DNA of 64,000 nt from JASLQO01 sp002327525 (GTDB lineage: Bacteria > Pseudomonadota > Gammaproteobacteria > Pseudomonadales > Azotimanducaceae), in NCBI GenBank assembly GCA_030744435.1, contig JASLQO010000002.1, positions 177,544 through 241,543 on the forward strand, given 5' to 3'. The notes below the pieces were generated by a model. That model had not been told where the DNA came from. It worked only from the letters and a program-made list of their open reading frames with translations, and made no database searches. Within the stretch, counting starts at the first letter, position 1. The number at the start of each line of letters is the position of its first letter. Both the position numbers and the translations under genes were made by a program. Shown one piece after another: positions 55,163 to 64,000 of the stretch.

Positions 55163-57733
55163 ATGTCGGATGTAACGGTAAGACAGCTAGCAAAAACGGT
55201 GGGAGTGCCGGTAGAGCGCCTGCTCAAGCAGATGCGGGATGCCGGGCTGTCGCACGAATCGGATGGTGACGCTGTATCCGATGACGAGCGACAGAGGCTG
55301 CTAGCCCACCTGAAACGTTCGCATGGAACCGCCGAATCCGGCCCGAAGAAGATCACACTCAAGCGCAAATCCGTCGGTACGCTGAAGACCGGGCAGGGGC
55401 GTGCGGGGCGCACGGGGCGCACGGGGCGCACCGTCAATATCGAGGTGCGCGCTAAGAAGACCTACGTGAAGCGCGCCGATATCGAACCCGAAGCTGTGGC
55501 CAAACCTCAGCCCGAGGCGCCTCGTCCGCCATCGCAGGCGGAGCTCGAAGCACAGCGCATCCGCGACGAGGAGACCAAGCGCAAGGAGGCCCAGGAGGAA
55601 ACCCGTCGCGTGGCGGCGGAGAAGAAGGCCGAAGAAGAGCGCAGGAAAGAGGAAGAACGACTGGCCGCGGAAGCGGCGGAACAGCAGGTGGCCAAGGAAG
55701 CCGTTGAAGAAACAGCTCCAGAGCCTGCGACTCCGAGAGAGGATGTCGAAGCCAAGGTGGTGGAGGCCACCGTGGAAGCACAGGTGCAGGCACAAGCCTC
55801 GGAAAAAGGTGGGAAGCGCGCCAAGGGCAAGGAGCGCGAGCGCAAGGGCGATGGCGGCGGCAAGGCCCGGGGACGTCGGGAACTGACATTGAAATCGGAA
55901 CGTCGCGGCCGCCGCAGAACACATCACAAGCCGATCCACGTCGAACAGCAAGGTGGCGAGTTCAAACCCACTGAGTTCATCGCGCGCGATGTGGAGATCG
56001 GCGAAGTCATAACCGTGGGCGATCTGGCTGGACGGATGACCGTGAAGGCCGGTGAGGTCATCAAGACCCTCATGGGTCTCGGTATCATGGCGACCATCAA
56101 TCAGGCAATCGACCAGGACACGGCGGTGCTCGTCGTCGAGGAGATGGGACACAGGCCTAAGGCCGTTCGTGAGGATGCCATCGAGGAACAGCTGGAGAAG
56201 TCACTCGAAATAGAAGGCGAGGGTGAGCCACGTGCTCCGGTCGTCACGGTGATGGGCCATGTCGACCACGGCAAGACCTCACTTCTCGACCACATACGCA
56301 ACACGCGTGTGACCAGCGGTGAGGCCGGTGGCATTACGCAGCACATCGGCGCTTATTCGGTAAACACGGATCATGGCCCTGTCAGCTTCATCGATACTCC
56401 AGGCCACGCCGCCTTCACCGCCATGCGGGCTCGTGGTGCGAAAGTGACGGATATCGTGGTACTGGTGGTGGCAGCGGATGATGGGGTGATGCCCCAGACG
56501 GAAGAAGCCATTCAGCACGCAAGAGCCGCGGAAGTGCCGCTGGTGGTGGCGATCAATAAGATGGATCTAGAAAGTGCCGACCCCGAGCGCGTGACCTCGG
56601 AACTGGCCGCCAAGGATGTGGTGCCGGAGGACTGGGGCGGCGATACGCAGTTCATCAAGGTGTCCGCCATAACGGGTGACGGCATCGATGAGTTATTGGA
56701 AGCGATACTGCTGCAGGCCGACCTGCTGGAACTGAAAGCGGTGGGCAACGCCCCTGGACGTGGCGTTGTGGTGGAATCGCGCCTCGATCGCGGCCGCGGC
56801 CCGGTGGCCACGATGCTGGTACAAAACGGCACGTTGAAGCAGGGGGATGTGATTATCGCCGGCGAATATCACGGCCGGGTACGCGCCATGATCGGCGACA
56901 AGGGCGATGCCATTGAAAATGCCGGTCCATCCGCACCGGTGGAACTGCTGGGATTGAATGGCACCCCGGCCGCGGGCGACGACTTCTCAGTGGTCACCGA
57001 CGAGCGTTCGGCCAGGGATCTCGCAGAATTTCGGCGCGACAGGTCCACCGAGCATCGACAGGTGGTGCAACAGGCGGCCAAGATCGAAAACATGTTCGCG
57101 AATCTTGGTGAAGGCCAGAAGCGCGTGCTGAAGATGGTGCTGAAAGCGGATGTACGCGGCAGCCTGGAGGCGATCATGCAGGCGCTCAACGAGATGGGTA
57201 ACGAGGAGGTGGCTGTGAACATCCTCGGCTCCGGCGTCGGTGGCATCACCGGCACTGACGCCAACATGGCGCTGACCTACGGCGCCGCGGTGTTCGGTTT
57301 CAACGTGCGTGCCGACAACTCGGCGAAGACCATCATCGAACACGAAGGTATTGACCTGCGCTACTACGGCGTGATCTACGAGCTGCTCGACGATGTGAAG
57401 CAGGTACTTTCCGGCATGCTGGCGCCCGAGGTCCGGGAGGAGATCGTGGGCACCGCGGAAGTTCGCGATGTGTTCCGCTCACCGCGCTACGGCGATATCG
57501 CCGGCTGCATGGTCGTGGAGGGTACGGTGTTCAGGAACAAGCCCATCAGGGTGCTGCGAGACGACGTGGTGATCTACGAGGGTGAGCTCGAGTCGTTGCG
57601 CCGCTTCAAGGACGACGTCAATAACGTACGCGCGGGGACGGAGTGTGGCATTGGCGTACGCAACTACAACGACGTACGCGCAGGCGACAAGATCGAAGTG
57701 TTCGATACCAAAGAGGTTGCGAGGGAGCTTTGA
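55163..57733 (+). CDS. infB: Translation initiation factor IF-2
   Basis: This is an 856-residue GTPase that brings fMet-tRNA to the 30S subunit. The N-terminal IF2-N domain (VTVRQLAKTVGVPVERLLKQM) and a long charged, repeat-rich linker (residues about 90-260, Arg/Lys/Glu/Ala) precede the G domain: GHVDHGKTSLLD (G1), DTPGHAAF (G3), NKMD (G4). The C-terminal C1/C2 domains end GDKIEVFDTKEVAREL. The operon partner initiator tRNA is just upstream. Confidence 0.98.
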   Translation: MSDVTVRQLAKTVGVPVERLLKQMRDAGLSHESDGDAVSDDERQRLLAHLKRSHGTAESGPKKITLKRKSVGTLKTGQGRAGRTGRTGRTVNIEVRAKKTYVKRADIEPEAVAKPQPEAPRPPSQAELEAQRIRDEETKRKEAQEETRRVAAEKKAEEERRKEEERLAAEAAEQQVAKEAVEETAPEPATPREDVEAKVVEATVEAQVQAQASEKGGKRAKGKERERKGDGGGKARGRRELTLKSERRGRRRTHHKPIHVEQQGGEFKPTEFIARDVEIGEVITVGDLAGRMTVKAGEVIKTLMGLGIMATINQAIDQDTAVLVVEEMGHRPKAVREDAIEEQLEKSLEIEGEGEPRAPVVTVMGHVDHGKTSLLDHIRNTRVTSGEAGGITQHIGAYSVNTDHGPVSFIDTPGHAAFTAMRARGAKVTDIVVLVVAADDGVMPQTEEAIQHARAAEVPLVVAINKMDLESADPERVTSELAAKDVVPEDWGGDTQFIKVSAITGDGIDELLEAILLQADLLELKAVGNAPGRGVVVESRLDRGRGPVATMLVQNGTLKQGDVIIAGEYHGRVRAMIGDKGDAIENAGPSAPVELLGLNGTPAAGDDFSVVTDERSARDLAEFRRDRSTEHRQVVQQAAKIENMFANLGEGQKRVLKMVLKADVRGSLEAIMQALNEMGNEEVAVNILGSGVGGITGTDANMALTYGAAVFGFNVRADNSAKTIIEHEGIDLRYYGVIYELLDDVKQVLSGMLAPEVREEIVGTAEVRDVFRSPRYGDIAGCMVVEGTVFRNKPIRVLRDDVVIYEGELESLRRFKDDVNNVRAGTECGIGVRNYNDVRAGDKIEVFDTKEVAREL

Positions 57734-57738
57734 CGGCC

Positions 57739-58131
57739 GTGGCCCACGAATACGGACGCGACCTTCGCATAGCGGACTTCATCCGCGACGAGGTGGCTTC
57801 CATCATTCAGTGCCAGATGCGAGATCCCAGGGTCGGCATGCTGAGCGTGAACGACGTGCGCGTCAGCAAGGACCTGTCGTACGCGGACATCTACGTGTCG
57901 TCCTTCGATGCGCAGAACGCCGAGCAACGAGAGGAGTTGCTACAGGTGCTGAACAAGGCGGCCGGATTCGTGCGTTCGGAGCTCGCCCGACGCCACAGCA
58001 TGCGCACGACGCCGAAACCACGCTTTCACTACGATGAATTGGTCGAATCCGGGCCAAGGCTTGAGCGTCTCATCGAAGATGCGGTACGCGCGGACGAAGT
58101 GCGCCACGATTCGGAAGAGGACGATGGCTAG
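57739..58131 (+). CDS. rbfA: Ribosome-binding factor A
   Basis: This 130-residue KH-fold protein matures the 5' end of 16S rRNA. GTG 57739 gives MAHEYGRDLRIADFIRDEVASIIQ, matching the family; GGGAG lies upstream and the gene begins five bases after infB. SVNDVRVSKDLSYADIYVS and the C-terminal acidic tail are typical. It overlaps truB by eight bases. Confidence 0.95.
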   Translation: MAHEYGRDLRIADFIRDEVASIIQCQMRDPRVGMLSVNDVRVSKDLSYADIYVSSFDAQNAEQREELLQVLNKAAGFVRSELARRHSMRTTPKPRFHYDELVESGPRLERLIEDAVRADEVRHDSEEDDG

Positions 58132-59044
58132 GCGCCGCCGCGGTAGACCGGTCAACGGTGTCATCGTTGTGGACAAGCCTCGGGGCATGAGTTCCAACGA
58201 CGCCGTGCAGAAGGCAAAGCGCCTGTTTAATGCACAGAAGGTGGGCCATACAGGCGCACTGGATCCATTAGCAACCGGCGTGCTGCCGTTGTGCTTCGGT
58301 GAGGCGACCAAGTTTTCGCAGTACCTGCTTGATTCGGACAAGAAATACTGGGTACGTATCATGCTCGGGGTAGCCACGAACAGTGGTGATGCGGACGGTC
58401 AGGTGATCGAGGAACGACCGGCCGGCAATGTCACCGGGAAGGATATCGAGAAGGCGCTTTGTTTCTTTCGCGGTGAGATCGACCAGGTGCCGTCGATGTT
58501 TTCCGCCGTGAAACACAAGGGTCAGCCCCTGTACAAGCTGGCGCGCCAGGGAATCGAAATCGAACGCGAGGCACGTCGCGTCAACATCTATTCGAACGAG
58601 CTGGTCGCCTTTGAAGGCGATCGATTGGAACTGGAAATTCACTGCAGCAAGGGTACGTACATTCGCACCATAGCGGAGGAACTCGGCGAGATGCTTGGTT
58701 GCGGCGCACACGTTATCGCACTCCGGCGTCGGCAGGCGGGACCGTACACGGAGGAAGATCTGGTGACTTTCGAATTGCTCGAAGTTCGCTGCGAGGCGCG
58801 CACCGCGGACGAACTGCTGCAACCGATTTCGAGCGCGGTCAGGGAATGGCCCGAGGTGCGGCTTTCGGACAACACTGCTTATTACCTGCGCCAGGGGCAA
58901 CCCGTGATCGTGCCGCACGCGCCCACTAGTGGGTGCGTGCGTCTCTCGGAAGTATTGGATGGCGACGCCGTGCGTTTTCTTGGCGTTGGACAAATTTTGG
59001 ATGACGGACGAGTCGCACCAAAGCGCCTCGTCGTTGAGGCTTGA
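58124..59044 (+). CDS. truB: tRNA pseudouridine(55) synthase TruB
   Basis: This 306-residue enzyme makes pseudouridine 55 in the T loop of tRNAs. The motif GALDPLATGVLPL holds the catalytic Asp near residue 46. VNGVIVVDKPRGMSSN opens the protein; the C-terminal PUA-like domain ends with LGVGQILDDGRVAPKRL. ATG 58124 has GAAGAGG upstream. It is followed by rpsO. Confidence 0.96.
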   Translation: MARRRRGRPVNGVIVVDKPRGMSSNDAVQKAKRLFNAQKVGHTGALDPLATGVLPLCFGEATKFSQYLLDSDKKYWVRIMLGVATNSGDADGQVIEERPAGNVTGKDIEKALCFFRGEIDQVPSMFSAVKHKGQPLYKLARQGIEIEREARRVNIYSNELVAFEGDRLELEIHCSKGTYIRTIAEELGEMLGCGAHVIALRRRQAGPYTEEDLVTFELLEVRCEARTADELLQPISSAVREWPEVRLSDNTAYYLRQGQPVIVPHAPTSGCVRLSEVLDGDAVRFLGVGQILDDGRVAPKRLVVEA

Positions 59045-59107
59045 GCCACTGTAAATATGCGTGGTGCGCCCGAGCCTTTTTTAACTAAAGCATATTAGGA
59101 GAAATAC

Positions 59108-59377
59108 ATGGCGCTCAATGCCGAAACCAAAGCAGACATCATCAAGGAGTATCAGACGCAGGAGGGCGACACAGGGTCGCCGGAGGTGCAGGTTGCGTTG
59201 CTTACGCACAACATCAATACCCTCCAGAATCATTTTCAGGCGCATGCCAAGGATCACCATTCCAGACGCGGGTTGATCCGGATGGTGAACCAGCGCCGTA
59301 AGTTGCTCGACTACCTGCGTGACAAGGATGTCGGGCGTTATCAGGAACTCATCAAGCGATTGAATCTGCGTCGTTAG
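59108..59377 (+). CDS. rpsO: 30S ribosomal protein S15
   Basis: This is an 89-residue primary rRNA-binding protein of the small subunit, full length and highly conserved: TQEGDTGSPEVQVALLTHNI, KDHHSRRGLIRMVNQRRKLLDYL and the C-terminal KRLNLRR. AGGAG precedes the ATG. It stands between truB and pnp as usual. Confidence 0.98.
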   Translation: MALNAETKADIIKEYQTQEGDTGSPEVQVALLTHNINTLQNHFQAHAKDHHSRRGLIRMVNQRRKLLDYLRDKDVGRYQELIKRLNLRR

Positions 59378-59400
59378 TAATAAACACAGACGCAAACCCA

Positions 59401-59492
59401 ACCGGCCGAAATGCCGGTTGTTCGCCACTTTCGGCGAACACGCCCTCCGCGATTGGCGGAGGACGCGGGGCAGACCGGCAGTTCGGCTGCCC
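59401..59492 (+). promoter_or_regulatory. Run of four hairpins in the rpsO-pnp leader
   Basis: Perfect stems follow one another: ACCGGC/GCCGGT (59401-59418), TTCGCC/GGCGAA (59421-59438), CCTCCGC/GCGGAGG (59444-59462) and GGGCAG/CTGCCC (59468-59492). In E. coli the pnp leader is cut by RNase III and autoregulated; this structured leader may serve the same purpose (inference). The first may also act as a terminator for rpsO. Confidence 0.7.
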
Positions 59493-59515
59493 TTCAGTCA
59501 ATAGGAGAATATATT

Positions 59516-61615
59516 TTGAATCCAGTTATCAAGGAATTTAAGTTTGGCGACCAGACGGTCACCATAGAAACCGGCCGCATTGCCAGACAAGCGAGTGGTG
59601 CTGCGCTGGTTACCATCGGCAACACAGTTGTGTTGACGACGGTGGTTGGGGCCAAATCGGCTCGGCCCGGGCAGGGTTTTTTCCCGCTCACAGTAAACTA
59701 TCAGGAAAAAACCTACGCAGCCGGCAAGATCCCAGGCGGCTTTTTTCGCCGTGAAGGACGGCCGAGCGAGAAAGAGACTCTGACGTGTCGTCTGATCGAT
59801 CGACCGATCAGGCCGCTGTTTCCCAAGGGCTTCATGAACGAGGTGCAGGTGATCCCCACGGTCATGTCCGCGGACAATGACCAGGACCCCGATATTGCTG
59901 CGATGATCGGCACATCCGCCGCCCTTGCGATATCCGGTATCCCGTTCAGCGGTCCCATCGGTGCCGCGCGCGTCGGCTACAAGGATGGCAACTACATGCT
60001 GAATCCCGGCTATGCGGCACTCGAAGAGTCGATGCTGAACATGGTGGTTGCAGGCACCGAGTCCGCCGTTCTCATGGTGGAATCGGAAGCCAAGGAACTG
60101 ACCGAAGACGAAATGCTAGGCGCGGTTCTATTTGCCCACCAGGAAATGCAGGGCGTAATTCAGGCGGTGAAGGAGCTGGCTGCCGAGGCCGGTAAGCCTG
60201 CCTGGGACTGGGCGCCGGAAGAAACCGATCAGACGCTGCTCGACGCGGTTTGTAATGCCGTTACGACTGATCTCGGGGAAGCGTATCGCATCACCGACAA
60301 GCTGGAACGTCAGAATCGTGTCGGTGAACTGCGCAAACGCACCGTCGAGGCACTGTCCTCTGGCGACGATGCGCAGTACGCGGGAGATGACGTCGCCGAC
60401 ATGTTTGCCAAGGTCGAGAAAAACCTCGTGCGCGATCGTGTACTCAACGGAGAACCGAGAATCGACGGCCGAGATCTGCGTACCGTTCGCCCGATCAAGG
60501 TGGAAGTGGGAGTGTTGCCCAAGACGCACGGCTCTGCGTTGTTCACGCGCGGTGAAACGCAGGCGATCGTCACTGCTACGCTCGGCACCCTGCGGGATGC
60601 GGCCCTCATCGACGCACTGGAAGGTACTTACAAAGACCAGTTCATGCTGCACTACAACTTCCCGCCCTACTCGGTCGGCGAAGCCAGCTTCATGGGTGGT
60701 CCGAAGCGTCGCGAGATAGGTCACGGGCGGCTAGCACGGCGCGGGATCGCAACGTGCCTGCCGAACCCGGACGATTTTCCGTACACGCTGCGTGTGGTCT
60801 CCGAGATCACCGAATCCAATGGCTCGAGTTCCATGGCGTCAGTGTGCGGGTCTTCACTCGCGTTGATGGATGCGGGGGTACCGATGAAGGCGCCCATCGC
60901 AGGAGTTGCCATGGGGCTGGTGAAGGAAGGCAACAAGTACGCCGTACTCACCGACATTCTCGGCGACGAGGATCATCTCGGAGATATGGATTTCAAGGTG
61001 GCTGGCACCGCCAATGGCGTAACGGCCTTGCAGATGGACATCAAGATCGATGGCATCACCGACGAAATCATGGAACAGGCGCTGGAGCAGGCCAATGAGG
61101 CCCGGCTGCACATCCTCGGCGAGATGAACAAGGTGATCGATAAGTCGCGGGATCAGATTTCCGAGAACGCCCCGGCAATGGTTGTCATCAACGTTCACCC
61201 AGACAAAATTCGCGACATCATCGGTAAGGGTGGTGCGACCATTCGTTCCATCGTCGAGGAGACTGGCGCCGAGGTAGATATCGAGGACGATGGCAGCGTG
61301 CGCATCTATGCGGCCGATGGTGCCGCGAAGGATGCCGCGGTGGCTCGCATCGAGGAGATCACCGCGGAAGCGGAAGTAGGCCGAATCTACAATGGCAAGG
61401 TAGAGCGCATCGTCGATTTCGGCGCATTCGTAAACATCCTGCCTGGCAAGGACGGCCTGTTGCACATCTCACAAATCGCGCAGGAGCGCGTCGAGAACGT
61501 CACCGACTACCTAAAGGAAGGTCAGATGGTGGATGTGGTGGTGCTCGATGTAGATCAGCGCGGGCGGATCAAGCTCAGCATGAAGGAAGTGGAAAACTAC
61601 CGCGAGAGCGCGTAG
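59516..61615 (+). CDS. pnp: Polyribonucleotide nucleotidyltransferase (PNPase)
   Basis: This 699-residue 3'-5' exoribonuclease is a degradosome component. The start is TTG 59516 (MNPVIKEFKFGDQTV), supported by AGGAG eight bases upstream; no ATG or GTG suits. It has two RNase PH domains (GFFPLTVNYQEKTYAAGKIPGGFFRREGRPSEKE; FPPYSVGEASFMGGPKRREIGHG), a KH domain (IRDIIGKGGATIRSI) and an S1 domain (GRIYNGKVERIVDFGAFVNI). Its UUG start may keep expression low. Confidence 0.97.
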   Translation: MNPVIKEFKFGDQTVTIETGRIARQASGAALVTIGNTVVLTTVVGAKSARPGQGFFPLTVNYQEKTYAAGKIPGGFFRREGRPSEKETLTCRLIDRPIRPLFPKGFMNEVQVIPTVMSADNDQDPDIAAMIGTSAALAISGIPFSGPIGAARVGYKDGNYMLNPGYAALEESMLNMVVAGTESAVLMVESEAKELTEDEMLGAVLFAHQEMQGVIQAVKELAAEAGKPAWDWAPEETDQTLLDAVCNAVTTDLGEAYRITDKLERQNRVGELRKRTVEALSSGDDAQYAGDDVADMFAKVEKNLVRDRVLNGEPRIDGRDLRTVRPIKVEVGVLPKTHGSALFTRGETQAIVTATLGTLRDAALIDALEGTYKDQFMLHYNFPPYSVGEASFMGGPKRREIGHGRLARRGIATCLPNPDDFPYTLRVVSEITESNGSSSMASVCGSSLALMDAGVPMKAPIAGVAMGLVKEGNKYAVLTDILGDEDHLGDMDFKVAGTANGVTALQMDIKIDGITDEIMEQALEQANEARLHILGEMNKVIDKSRDQISENAPAMVVINVHPDKIRDIIGKGGATIRSIVEETGAEVDIEDDGSVRIYAADGAAKDAAVARIEEITAEAEVGRIYNGKVERIVDFGAFVNILPGKDGLLHISQIAQERVENVTDYLKEGQMVDVVVLDVDQRGRIKLSMKEVENYRESA

Positions 61616-61639
61616 CCGCCAGATTCTTCGTTCCGATAC

Positions 61640-61667
61640 AAAATGGCGCCCGATGTGGCGCCGTTTT
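61640..61667. terminator. Bidirectional intrinsic terminator after pnp
   Basis: AAAATGGCGCC and GGCGCCGTTTT form an 11-pair stem (one T-G) around CGATGT. The A run on one side and T run on the other suit both pnp and the opposing carboxylesterase gene. Confidence 0.88.
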
Positions 61668-61680
61668 AGTTCCTGACGGC

Positions 61681-63300
61681 CTATTCGAGGAACAGGCGGC
61701 GCTGTTCACCGTGGGGATCAGACTGTGCCTGGGGTTCGAGATCGAACAGCATGACCATGCGGTCTTCGGTCGTATACGCGGGCCAGTCTGGTAGCAGTGC
61801 GTTGTTGGGATCACCAGTGCGCGCGAAAGCGAGCCAGGCCTCCGACATGAGATCGGCGATGCGTTGCTGGTCCTCGCCGACACCCGACATCGACGCCGAC
61901 TTGGCGACGTTGTCGAATACCATGCCGATTTCGAGTGCGTGTGGTGCGCGCCACTTGCCACCATCGACAGGTGTGTCCCAGTTCAACATGTAGAAGAACG
62001 CAGGCGCACCTCCCTGCTCCGCCTTGCGGTCGGCCAGCTGATGACTGCGGTTGAGAAAACCGGCGTCGGTGGCGGCGGTAAACAGCAGATCGGCAGGCGA
62101 GTATTCGGGCCGGATACGCCGGTAGCCGGCTATGACTTCGCCAACGTCCACGTCCTTGCGGCCGAGTGAGGCGGTCATGGCTGACGGAAGCCGCTCCCAG
62201 TCGAGTTCGAACGTTGCCGGATTGCGCGCGCCGATGAACAGAGAAGTCTCCGTACGCGTGGTGCCGATCATCATAGGAATGTCAGCTGCCCGTGGTGTTG
62301 CATCCGGCACGAAGGGGTGGCGAGCGAAGTGCTTATCATCGAGTACCGCCCGCACACCAAGTCTGATGCCAGCCGCGTTGACCTGCTCGTAGGCGGTGAG
62401 TATCTCGGCAGCGGGCAGGGTGAGGAGCTGATCGACCGTGTCCGCAGTGAGGCTGAGTGTTGCCAGCAGCGCAGCTGCACCCTCAGCAGCCTCTTGCTTC
62501 TCAATGAACTCGAGGCCGGGCCCACTCTGTACCACGGCTTTGTGCACTAGACCCGAAGCCGCTTCCATGGCCATGAGGGCGCTGACTTTCACGCCGCCGC
62601 CGGATTCACCGAAGATGGTCACGTTACCCGGATCTCCGCCGAACTCGGCAATGTTGTCACGCACCCATTCGAGTGCGAGTACCATGTCGAGAATTCCGGC
62701 GTTTCCGGAATCAGCGAAGCGGGCGCCGTATTCGCCGAGATAAGTGTATCCGAACACGTTTAGACGATGGTTGACGGTGACCACGACCACGTCACCGCGG
62801 TTGGCGAGTCGGACCCCATCGTAGGCGTTACTACTGCCGGAGCCGCGCGTGAGCCCGCCCCCGTGAAACCAGACCATAACCGGGCGTTTGCCGTCGTCCG
62901 ACAGGGCTGGGGTCCAGACATTCAGGAACAGGCAGTCTTCGCTCAGGTCAGGCTTCGGGACCGTTGCCCAGGATTCGAAGAGTCCGCCGGCGGTACCCTC
63001 GGGATATGGGATCTGTACGGCGGATGCGCCAAATTCGAGAGCATCGGTGACATCGCTCCACGGCTCGGGTGACTGTGGGGCTGCAAACCGGGTGGTAGCC
63101 GTGTCCTTGCCATAGCGCACGCCCTTGAACACGAGGATGTCGTTTTCGATGAATCCTCGCACGCTGCCCATCGTGGTTCGTGCGATCGGCGCCTCGGGGC
63201 GCGGGGATTTCGGAGCAGGAGCCTCGGGGGCGGGGCTGCAGGCGAGCACCGTCAGCAGGATCAATACCCCCAGTAACGTAGCTCTACTTCGTTGCCACAT
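61681..63300 (-). CDS. Type B carboxylesterase lipoprotein
   Basis: This is a 539-residue alpha/beta-hydrolase of the carboxylesterase/lipase B family. It has a lipoprotein signal with LTVLAC (Cys21). EDCLFLNVWTP, MVWFHGGGLTRGSGSSNAYDG and the nucleophile elbow FGESGGGVKVSALM (Ser near residue 234) are intact. Probable Glu and His of the triad lie further on. It hydrolyses esters in the periplasm or at the outer membrane; the natural substrate is unknown. It converges with pnp. Confidence 0.85.
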   Translation of the reverse strand: MWQRSRATLLGVLILLTVLACSPAPEAPAPKSPRPEAPIARTTMGSVRGFIENDILVFKGVRYGKDTATTRFAAPQSPEPWSDVTDALEFGASAVQIPYPEGTAGGLFESWATVPKPDLSEDCLFLNVWTPALSDDGKRPVMVWFHGGGLTRGSGSSNAYDGVRLANRGDVVVVTVNHRLNVFGYTYLGEYGARFADSGNAGILDMVLALEWVRDNIAEFGGDPGNVTIFGESGGGVKVSALMAMEAASGLVHKAVVQSGPGLEFIEKQEAAEGAAALLATLSLTADTVDQLLTLPAAEILTAYEQVNAAGIRLGVRAVLDDKHFARHPFVPDATPRAADIPMMIGTTRTETSLFIGARNPATFELDWERLPSAMTASLGRKDVDVGEVIAGYRRIRPEYSPADLLFTAATDAGFLNRSHQLADRKAEQGGAPAFFYMLNWDTPVDGGKWRAPHALEIGMVFDNVAKSASMSGVGEDQQRIADLMSEAWLAFARTGDPNNALLPDWPAYTTEDRMVMLFDLEPQAQSDPHGEQRRLFLE

Positions 63301-63433
63301 CGTCCGTTCCTCTCATCGTCACTAGTATAGCCCAGAATAGAGTTGTTTTCGGTGCAATTATTGATCGAGATCAGAACACTTGCGGGTGGTAACCACGGCA
63401 ATGAGCCAAGGCTGTTCGCGGGAGAGGTAGCAA

Positions 63434-63658
63434 TTGAAAATCGTGTACACGAGCGGAAACCAGGTCTGGCGTATGCTCATGGCGCTTGGTGTCATCCTGT
63501 ATGCTGCGACGCTTCAGGCACAGCCTGATTTGCAGCAGCGCGAGGCACTCTACGAGCGACAGTGCGCGGCGTGTCACGGTGAACAGGGTGATGGCAGGGA
63601 GCGCGATCGCGCTGGCCGAAAATCGGTTTCAGAGTGGATGGAGTTGCGGCTTGAGTAG
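63434..63658 (+). pseudogene. Truncated cytochrome c-like protein
   Basis: TTG 63434 follows GGAGAGGT and opens a 74-residue frame with a signal peptide (LMALGVILYAATLQA) and one heme motif RQCAACHGEQGDG. Only the first 30 residues of a class I cytochrome are left before an early stop; no axial Met is seen. A second signal-peptide-like segment (FILVCTLIIGVHDAHA) follows from TTG 63651 in another frame, also cut off. The area looks rearranged beside the transposase fragment. Confidence 0.6.
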
Positions 63659-63717
63659 CGCAGCCCGCCGCCTGGGGCAGTCCTTCATCCTGGTGTGTAC
63701 GCTGATCATTGGTGTGC

Positions 63718-64000
63718 ATGACGCGCATGCCCTATCACCCGCAAACGCAAGGCAGGATTGCACGCTGGCATCAGAGGCTGAAAAACCGGATATTGCTGGA
63801 GAATTATTTCTTACCCGGCGATCTTAAGAAGCAGATCGAGAGCTTCGTCGTTCGTTACAATCATCAGAGATACCATGAGAGCTTGAGAAATCTGACGCCG
63901 GCCGACGTCTACTTTGGGCGTGGGCAATCAATACTAGCCAAGAGAGAGCGCATCAAACAAAAGACAATCGAGAGACGTTGCTTGCAGTATCAACGATGCG
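63718..64000 (+). mobile_element. IS3-family transposase fragment (C-terminal OrfB), runs off the window
   Basis: The frame from ATG 63718 reads PYHPQTQGRIARWHQRLKNR, then LPGDLKKQIESFVVRYNHQRYHESL and LTPADVYFGRG, the end of an IS3-type DDE integrase core. The catalytic glutamate region and everything before it are missing at the left, where a truncated signal-peptide frame is joined. The right end continues beyond base 64000 without a stop. It is inactive as seen here. Confidence 0.85.

Overview
The window is a high-GC bacterial chromosome segment from a gammaproteobacterium outside the Enterobacterales. The evidence is gene order: smpB / ratA-rnfH / bamE-recN / hrcA-grpE-dnaK-dnaJ-dapB-carAB-greA / yhbY / rlmE-ftsH-glmM-tpiA-secG / tRNA-Leu / tRNA-fMet / rimP-nusA-infB-rbfA-truB-rpsO-pnp is close to the order known in Pseudomonas. 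Having hrcA between recN and grpE points to a Chromatiales/Woeseiales/Xanthomonadales-like branch rather than Pseudomonas itself (inference). The lineage cannot be fixed from sequence reading alone.

Layout. 1-7.8 kb is core: end of glyA, nrdR-ribD-nusB-thiL-pgpA, a periplasmic aspartic protease, the opposed ispA-xseB-winged-helix set, a Sel1-repeat protein and the tmRNA gene ssrA. 7.8-12.0 kb is accessory DNA just downstream of ssrA: a CoA-acylating aldehyde dehydrogenase and an acyl-CoA ligase (a pair resembling SauS/SauT of sulfoacetate breakdown), an ICMT-like membrane methyltransferase, a tRNA-Arg remnant, and two near-identical 27-bp direct repeats (8029-8055 and 11976-12002). 12-20 kb is metabolic accessory DNA: an ADP-ribosylglycohydrolase-family fusion protein divergent from an enolase-superfamily enzyme, an SDR remnant, and a tightly overlapping three-gene operon (LamG-cytochrome c5 lipoprotein, sugar-lactone-oxidase-type flavoprotein, alanine-racemase-fold PLP enzyme) whose products all carry export signals. 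20-27 kb holds glyoxalase, PPOX, metY, CoA-binding, crotonase, CaiB, SRPBCC and MarR genes. 27-61.6 kb is mostly core information processing (lumazine synthase, smpB, heat-shock operon, carAB, ftsH, tRNAs, the nusA-infB-pnp cluster), with an NSS transporter and a penicillin-acylase lipoprotein inserted. The right end has a carboxylesterase lipoprotein, a truncated cytochrome c and an IS3-family transposase fragment running off the window.

How it works together. ssrA and smpB supply trans-translation. A sigma-32-type promoter before grpE, plus HrcA, control the chaperones. The initiator tRNA, rimP, nusA, infB, rbfA, truB, rpsO and pnp form the usual translation/RNA-metabolism cluster behind a strong sigma-70 promoter. 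The best candidates for something undescribed are the exported redox trio at 16414-19945 and the repeat-flanked SauS/SauT-like segment next to ssrA.
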